The notes under the pieces are model-generated. The model was not told where the DNA came from, searched no databases, and saw only the letters and a list, made by a program, of their open reading frames with translations. From JAIRVZ01 sp031553415 (GTDB lineage Bacteria > Bacteroidota > Bacteroidia > Bacteroidales > Azobacteroidaceae): a stretch of 64,000 bases of DNA. The stretch is from NCBI GenBank assembly GCA_031553415.1, contig JAVBLO010000046.1, forward strand, positions 62,001 through 126,000, in the 5' to 3' direction. This document shows, piece by piece, positions 59,179-64,000 of the stretch (its first letter is position 1; each line of letters opens with the position of its first letter). Made by a program: the position numbers and the translations under genes.

Positions 59179-60516
59179 TTAAACAACTCCTTGTGCCATC
59201 ATCGCTTTTGCAACTTTCATGAAGCCGGCTATATTGGCGCCTTTTACATAGTTGATGTATCCATCATTGCCTTGTTTACCATAAATAACACATTGCTGAT
59301 GGATGTTATTCATAATTTGAAGCAATTTGGCATCAACTTCTTCGGCAGTCCATTGGATATGCATGGCATTTTGTGTCATTTCCAATCCGGAAGTGGCTAC
59401 ACCTCCTGCATTTACTGCTTTACCAGGAGCGAATAATACTTCTTTTTCGAGAAAAAAATCGACTGCTTCGGCTGTGCACCCCATATTGGAAATTTCAGCA
59501 ACACACATTACGTTATTATTTACAAGGCTTTTTGCATCTTCCAGATTCAATTCATTCTGGATAGCACAAGGTAAAGCAATATCAGCTTTTTGTTGCCATG
59601 GCCTTTTTCCCGGGAAGAATTCAACGCCGTATTTTTCGGCATAAGGGGCTACAATATCTTCACCAGAATTACGTAATTCGAGCATGTAATCTATTTTCTC
59701 TCCGGAAACACCATTCGGGTCATAAACATATCCGTCAGGGCCAGAAATGGTAACTACTTTAGCGCCTAACTCTGTAGCTTTAAGTACTGCACCCCATGCA
59801 ACGTTTCCGAATCCTGAAACGGCAACTGTTTTACCTTTTATTTCAACACCTTTATTTTTTAGCATTTGATGAACAAAATACAATCCTCCGAATCCGGTAG
59901 CTTCAGGACGGATTAATGAACCACCGTAATCCAATCCTTTTCCGGTGAATGTTCCTGTATTTTCACGGGCTAATTTTTTATACATACCATACATATAGCC
60001 TACCTCGCGGGCGCCTACACCTATATCACCAGCCGGAACATCTGTATCCGGACCAATGTGCCTCCATAACTCCAACATGAAAGCCTGGCAAAACCGCATT
60101 ACTTCGCTATCAGATTTTCCTTTGGGGCTAAAATCCGATCCTCCTTTACCACCACCCATGGGTAATGTGGTTAAGGCATTCTTGAATGTCTGTTCAAATC
60201 CAAGGAATTTTAGTCCGGAAAGATTAACGGAAGCATGAAACCTGATTCCTCCCTTGTATGGACCGATTGCATTATTGAACTGTACACGGTATCCTATATT
60301 TACCTGCACTTTTCCTTTGTCGTCTACCCAGGGTACTTTAAAAGTAAATACACGGTCGGGTTCGACTAATCGTTCAATAATACTTAATTTTTCAAATTCG
60401 GGATGTTGATTATAAACATCTTCAATAGAGATGAGGACTTCTTTTACAGCTTGTAGATACTCGTGTTCGCCCGGGTGCTTGGCTTCAAGCGCCGATAAAA
60501 TCTGCTCCGTTTTCAT
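59179..60516 (-). CDS. gdhA: Glutamate dehydrogenase
   Basis: The start is the ATG at 60516 (445 residues, the usual hexameric GDH length); a TTG 69 bases upstream lies before the promoter and is rejected. Substrate and catalytic residues lie in GPYKGGIRFHASVNL, the Lys in PMGGGKGGSDF, and the Asp in PAGDIGVGAREVGYM. The Rossmann segment is VAVSGFGNVAWG. It reductively aminates 2-oxoglutarate, the product of the isocitrate dehydrogenase encoded at 15149. It has a full Bacteroidota promoter. Confidence 0.94.
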   Translation of the reverse strand: MKTEQILSALEAKHPGEHEYLQAVKEVLISIEDVYNQHPEFEKLSIIERLVEPDRVFTFKVPWVDDKGKVQVNIGYRVQFNNAIGPYKGGIRFHASVNLSGLKFLGFEQTFKNALTTLPMGGGKGGSDFSPKGKSDSEVMRFCQAFMLELWRHIGPDTDVPAGDIGVGAREVGYMYGMYKKLARENTGTFTGKGLDYGGSLIRPEATGFGGLYFVHQMLKNKGVEIKGKTVAVSGFGNVAWGAVLKATELGAKVVTISGPDGYVYDPNGVSGEKIDYMLELRNSGEDIVAPYAEKYGVEFFPGKRPWQQKADIALPCAIQNELNLEDAKSLVNNNVMCVAEISNMGCTAEAVDFFLEKEVLFAPGKAVNAGGVATSGLEMTQNAMHIQWTAEEVDAKLLQIMNNIHQQCVIYGKQGNDGYINYVKGANIAGFMKVAKAMMAQGVV

Positions 60517-60544
60517 GTTCAATTGATTTAAAGATTTAGTCTGA

Positions 60545-60575
60545 CAAATGTAAAGAAGATTTCTTTTTCTACAAA
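60545..60575 (-). promoter_or_regulatory. Bacteroidota-type promoter of gdhA
   Basis: On the minus strand, TTTG (60575-60572), exactly 19 bases, then TACATTTG (60552-60545). The box ends 28 bp before the ATG at 60516. The -33 box lies within 10 bp of the previous gene's end at 60582. Confidence 0.72.
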
Positions 60576-60581
60576 GAAAAA

Positions 60582-61778
60582 TCAATCATTCTTTTCTTTG
60601 TTTGCATTCTGTATTGTCCGATTTGCTAACAAAATGGTATTTTTAAGGATTTCATATTCCATAATAAAAAAATCAGAAAAAACACCTTTGTCAAGATTCT
60701 CCTCAATCTGCTTTTCCGTCCACCATTTACCATCAGTAAAATTGATAGTTCCGGCTTGCTGGATGTTTGGAATCTGGACTGTGTACAAGTGAATCAGCCG
60801 GTGTGTAAGCGGATGTTTATAAATATGTTTGAAAATAAATTTTACAGGCAAGTCATTGAATCCTACTTTTTCATGTAGAATTTTATTTACAGTTTCGTCT
60901 AATGTATTACCATAATGGACGAAGCTTTCGAAAGGAAAATCAAGTTTGTCTGGTTCAATTCTTTCTTCCGGATCGCGCCTGCTCAAATACAATAAATTGT
61001 TATGAATTAATGCAATTCTTACAACCGGATGTATAAACCGTTTTTCGGAAGAAACACTTACACTGTATGCTACCTTTCCTATTACATTGCCGCTTTCATT
61101 AACGACCGGTAACCAATTTTCTGTTTTCATTTCATTATTCAGCATATAAATACGAATGTATTCGTAAATCGTGATTATTATTACTATAGATAAGTTTAAT
61201 TGCCAAAATAAAAAACGGTCTAATCCGGGAGTCTGGTATTCAACCATAAAGTACTTGTAAATATAAACAATTATCAGATGGATAGTAAAAATATAGCAGT
61301 ATAGTTTGGTTGTTAAAAAAAATTCATTCAAACGAATAGATAAACTCAGATTTTTCATTTGGCCTTTCAGGATAAACCAGTTACTGACTTTTTTCCTGAA
61401 GAAACTGAGAATCCAAAGGGCAAAGACAAAAATTGCTTCGAAAAACAATGCTCCATACTTTATATAGGGACTTGTGTAGTGTTTAAAAAACAACAATATC
61501 AAAAAAGCAATCATTGCGATTGCCGATACAGTTATAAGATAAGGTGGTCTGGATTTGAATTTCAATAACCTGCCAAATGTGAGCAGGAAATAAAAAAAGA
61601 AAGCAAACATCAATGCTGCCGCAATTTCCGGGATGAAATATGCAGCAACCAGAACAACAATAAAAAAAATTGTTATCGCTGAATTATATAGGAATCTTAA
61701 GAACAAACTCTTCTTCTTAACCACCACAGTCTCCTCATTGTAATTATTGTTATGTGTGTTTCTATCAGCAGTTCCCAT
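60582..61778 (-). CDS. Membrane protein with C-terminal NUDIX-like domain
   Basis: The start is the ATG at 61778 (398 residues, MGTADRNTHNN); a TTG 12 bases upstream is unlikely. The N-terminal 215 residues have about six hydrophobic helices. The C-terminal about 170 residues (WLPVVNESGNVIGKVAYSVS, then FKHIYKHPLTHRLIHLYTV) look like a NUDIX fold. The NUDIX box is reduced to GNTLDETVNKILHEKVGF, without the REUxEE acidic cluster, so hydrolysis is doubtful and ligand sensing is possible. It lies between lipA and gdhA in the same direction. Confidence 0.65.
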   Translation of the reverse strand: MGTADRNTHNNNYNEETVVVKKKSLFLRFLYNSAITIFFIVVLVAAYFIPEIAAALMFAFFFYFLLTFGRLLKFKSRPPYLITVSAIAMIAFLILLFFKHYTSPYIKYGALFFEAIFVFALWILSFFRKKVSNWFILKGQMKNLSLSIRLNEFFLTTKLYCYIFTIHLIIVYIYKYFMVEYQTPGLDRFLFWQLNLSIVIIITIYEYIRIYMLNNEMKTENWLPVVNESGNVIGKVAYSVSVSSEKRFIHPVVRIALIHNNLLYLSRRDPEERIEPDKLDFPFESFVHYGNTLDETVNKILHEKVGFNDLPVKFIFKHIYKHPLTHRLIHLYTVQIPNIQQAGTINFTDGKWWTEKQIEENLDKGVFSDFFIMEYEILKNTILLANRTIQNANKEKND

Positions 61779-61834
61779 AATAACGTGCAATTTTTAAATT
61801 TATTTTACCATAATAGCACATTTTATAACATTTT

Positions 61835-62668
61835 TCACAGAAAATCTATTGAATGATAAGAAGAGCGGACTAACGGCGCACTTCTTACATTTCTGAACCC
61901 TTTTTTCTCTGCTATTATGCGGTATTCTTCAAATACTTCCGGATGGATATATTCCGAAACGGGAATATTTTTTCTGGAAGGTTGAAGGTATTGGCCTATT
62001 GATAATAACCTACACTTAGAACGCAATAAGTCATCAAAAAGTTCTGAAATTTCTGTTTTTGTTTCACCTAATCCCAACATTATTCCGGATTTAACAGGTA
62101 TTCCGGATGAGGCAATGTGCTCCAGAACGGATAGACTTGTGTTGTAATCAGCCACACTTCGCACAAGAGGTGTCAACCGTTTGACGGTTTCCATGTTGTG
62201 AGAAATAATTTCCGGTTGTTCACAAATAATCAAGTCCATTAAATTTTTATTTCCTCTAAAGTCGGGAATCAATACTTCCATTGTTACGGAAGGATTTACC
62301 GATTTGATTGTTCTAATGGTTTCAGCCCAATGTGCGGCTCCATAATCAGGTAAATCGTCCCTGTCGACAGATGTGATTACAACATGTTTCAGAGACATTT
62401 CTTTAACGGATTCGGCAATCCGCACAGGTTCCTGCTTATCGAGCGGAAGAGGTTTTCCTGTTTGTGTGTTACAGAATTTGCATGAACGCGTACAAATATC
62501 GCCTGCAATCATAAATGTTGCAGTACCCTTGTTCCAGCATTCTCCCAAATTAGGACATTTACCGCTTTGGCAGATTGTATGTAATTTATTCCCCTGTATA
62601 ATTTTCCCCGTGGCTGCAAAAGTCGCATTGTTGCCAAGGGAGATTTTTAACCAATCTGGTTTTCTCAT
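61835..62668 (-). CDS. lipA: Lipoyl synthase
   Basis: The protein is 277 residues and a radical SAM enzyme. The auxiliary cluster motif C-x4-C-x5-C is in CQSGKCPNLGEC, the radical SAM motif CTRSCKFC follows at about 66-73, and the C-terminal RSSYHS matches the conserved RSSYxS. It inserts sulfur into octanoyl groups of lipoyl-dependent enzymes. It follows the peptidase gene by a hairpin spacer. Confidence 0.95.
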   Translation of the reverse strand: MRKPDWLKISLGNNATFAATGKIIQGNKLHTICQSGKCPNLGECWNKGTATFMIAGDICTRSCKFCNTQTGKPLPLDKQEPVRIAESVKEMSLKHVVITSVDRDDLPDYGAAHWAETIRTIKSVNPSVTMEVLIPDFRGNKNLMDLIICEQPEIISHNMETVKRLTPLVRSVADYNTSLSVLEHIASSGIPVKSGIMLGLGETKTEISELFDDLLRSKCRLLSIGQYLQPSRKNIPVSEYIHPEVFEEYRIIAEKKGFRNVRSAPLVRSSYHSIDFL

Positions 62669-62673
62669 GCAAT

Positions 62674-62763
62674 GAAGTTAGATGTTAGATGTTAGAAATG
62701 GGAAGCGGGAAGTGAAAATTATTCTTTTCCTTCTCACTTCTCACTTCTTACTTCCAACTTCTC
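62674..62763. repeat. Intergenic heptamer-arm hairpin (lipA / peptidase spacer)
   Basis: The left arm (62674-62712) uses GTTAGAT units and GGAAGCGGGAAGTG. The right arm (about 62730-62763: TTCTCACTTC, TCACTTCTTA, CTTCCAACTT) overlaps the 3' end of the peptidase gene. Confidence 0.8.
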
Positions 62764-64000
62764 GTTTAAAAAGTTAGTCATTCTCATGTATAAATGATAT
62801 CTCGTTGTATTTCCCAATAAACTATGGTTTTTGCCCGAATAAATCTGCATGTCGAATTGTTTGCCTGCATTTACGAGAGCATCCGAATAATACATTGTAT
62901 TTTGATAATGCACATTGTCATCTGAAGTACCATGAATCAATAACAAATTTCCCTGCAATTTCTGCGCCAATTGAATTGGAGAGGAATTCGTGTATCCTGT
63001 AAAGTTTTCGTTGGGCGTGCGCATGTACCGTTCAGTATAAATGGTATCGTAAAATTTCCAATCAGTTACAGGAGCAACTGCAATTCCTGCTTTGAAGATT
63101 CCGCTCCCTTTACTCATACTCATTAAAGTGGTGTAGCCGCCATAACTCCATCCCCAGACAGCAATTTTATTCTTATCCACGTATGGTTGGGATGCCATAT
63201 AATTAGCTGCTGCAATTTGGTCTTCCGATTCGAATTGCCCCAGGTTCAGATAAGTGCATTTACCAAACTCCTGTCCCCGGCCTCCGGTACCACGCCCATC
63301 AACACAAATAACTATATATCCGATAGAAGACAGATAATATTCCCAATCAAAATCAAAACGATCAAGCACTTGCTGGCTCGAAGGTCCACTATATTGGTAC
63401 ATTAAAACCGGATATTTTTTTGCAGTCGCAAAATTCAATGGTTTCACCATCCAACCGTTCAAGTCTGTTCCATTTGTATTTTTTACGGTAAAAAATTCTT
63501 TGGGAGCAAATTTGCTTTTTTCTAACTTGACTTTTAGCACCTGGTTATCTTCCAGCACAAGTAATTCTTTTCCTTTAGAACTTTCGTTGATTGTTGTAAC
63601 TGCCGGAGTAGTAACATTTGAATAGTTATTTATAAAATATTTGAAATTGGCACTGAAATCTGCTTTATTGGTTCCCTGCTTTTGAGATAACTTGGTTTTA
63701 TTTCCTTTGAAATCAACCTTATAAATCGCTCTTTGCAATGGACTTTCTTCTGTTGATTGATAATAAACACATTGAGCTGCCAAATCGATTCCATAACAAG
63801 CTGTCACATTCCATTGTCCGGAAGTGAGTTGCTTTTGCATAATTCCCGCTGGTGAATAGAGGTAAATATGCATATAACCATCTTTCTCGCTTAGATAAAC
63901 AAAGTTTTCGGTCGTAAATGTGATGAATTTTAAATAATCTGATTCAATATAGTATTTGTTTTCATCTTTTAGAATCAGTTTGGCAACAGTTGATTTCGGA
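62734..64000 (-). CDS. Dipeptidyl peptidase IV-type S9 peptidase, C-terminal part (5' end outside window)
   Basis: The minus-strand frame is open past the right edge (SDYLKFITFTTENFVYLSEK precedes the first internal Met), so about 421 C-terminal residues are visible. The first about 140 are the end of the DPP-IV beta-propeller (SAGIMQKQLTSGQWNV-type blades). The hydrolase domain has the nucleophile in WGWSYGGYTTLM, the Asp in GTSDDNVHYQN and the His in YSGKNHSLLG. It removes N-terminal X-Pro or similar dipeptides, normally in the periplasm. The last residues (EKLEVRSEK) come from the hairpin arm. Confidence 0.9.
   Translation of the reverse strand, partial: PKSTVAKLILKDENKYYIESDYLKFITFTTENFVYLSEKDGYMHIYLYSPAGIMQKQLTSGQWNVTACYGIDLAAQCVYYQSTEESPLQRAIYKVDFKGNKTKLSQKQGTNKADFSANFKYFINNYSNVTTPAVTTINESSKGKELLVLEDNQVLKVKLEKSKFAPKEFFTVKNTNGTDLNGWMVKPLNFATAKKYPVLMYQYSGPSSQQVLDRFDFDWEYYLSSIGYIVICVDGRGTGGRGQEFGKCTYLNLGQFESEDQIAAANYMASQPYVDKNKIAVWGWSYGGYTTLMSMSKGSGIFKAGIAVAPVTDWKFYDTIYTERYMRTPNENFTGYTNSSPIQLAQKLQGNLLLIHGTSDDNVHYQNTMYYSDALVNAGKQFDMQIYSGKNHSLLGNTTRYHLYMRMTNFLNEKLEVRSEK

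Overview
The window is chromosomal DNA from a member of the Bacteroidota, most likely the order Bacteroidales. The evidence is: promoters of the form TTTG-N19-TAnnTTTG; several secreted proteins ending in type IX secretion (T9SS) sorting domains; lipoproteins with SC(S/D/G) lipoboxes; an EF-G2 paralog; DUF3127; a Bacteroidales-type tyrosine recombinase; and an AT-leaning base composition. I cannot name the genus. No tRNA, rRNA, CRISPR array or IS element was found.

Layout. 1-4229: three genes for secreted polysaccharide-related proteins (a T9SS cargo tail, a DxDGDG-repeat T9SS protein and a six-hairpin glycosidase lipoprotein). 4231-9180 (minus): ABC-F ATPase, AddB-like nuclease, and a DUF3127 OB-fold protein with an SSB-like acidic tip. 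9653-18710: a central-carbon cluster of carboxyltransferase, sucC, aconitase, isocitrate dehydrogenase, citrate synthase and sucD. It covers oxaloacetate to 2-oxoglutarate plus succinyl-CoA ligase, whose two subunits sit at opposite ends of the TCA genes. 18697-33296: pectin and hexuronate use, with a GH28 polygalacturonase lipoprotein and the complete galacturonate route (uxaC, uxaB, uxaA, kdgK, kdgA), the unsaturated-uronate branch (kduI, kduD), a hexuronate MFS importer, a DUF4861 protein and a HIT protein. 33378-35012: gamma carbonic anhydrase-like protein and a thioredoxin-fold protein.

35123-48659 is the most unusual part. Five tightly packed minus-strand genes encode large exported proteins (two T9SS cargo proteins, a parallel beta-helix protein with a dockerin-like tail, BACON-like repeat proteins) and one small membrane protein. 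Upstream lies an AraC-type regulator enclosed by a perfect 26-bp inverted repeat (46114-46139 and 47310-47335), next to a tyrosine recombinase gene. This looks like a phase-variable invertible segment that carries a regulator gene and an outward-facing promoter. Inversion would aim that promoter at the exported-protein operon.

48660-64000: an Omp85-type barrel; an iron or haem-linked operon (porin, imelysin, di-haem oxidoreductase, compact CcsBA haem lyase); an MsrB-MsrA lipoprotein; EF-G2 lacking the catalytic His; glutamate dehydrogenase; a membrane protein with a degenerate NUDIX domain; lipoyl synthase; and the C-terminal part of a DPP-IV-type peptidase.

A second genome-scale feature is a family of intergenic hairpins. 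About 19 spacers carry long inverted repeats. In many the arms are tandem 7-mers (AATTAAG, AGTTAAG, AATGAAA, AGTTAGA), and many loops contain GGCTTACGCACA or a variant. One hairpin has a truncated four-helix-bundle (23S rRNA intervening-sequence type) gene in its loop. Several supply the stop codon and last residues of the gene beside them.
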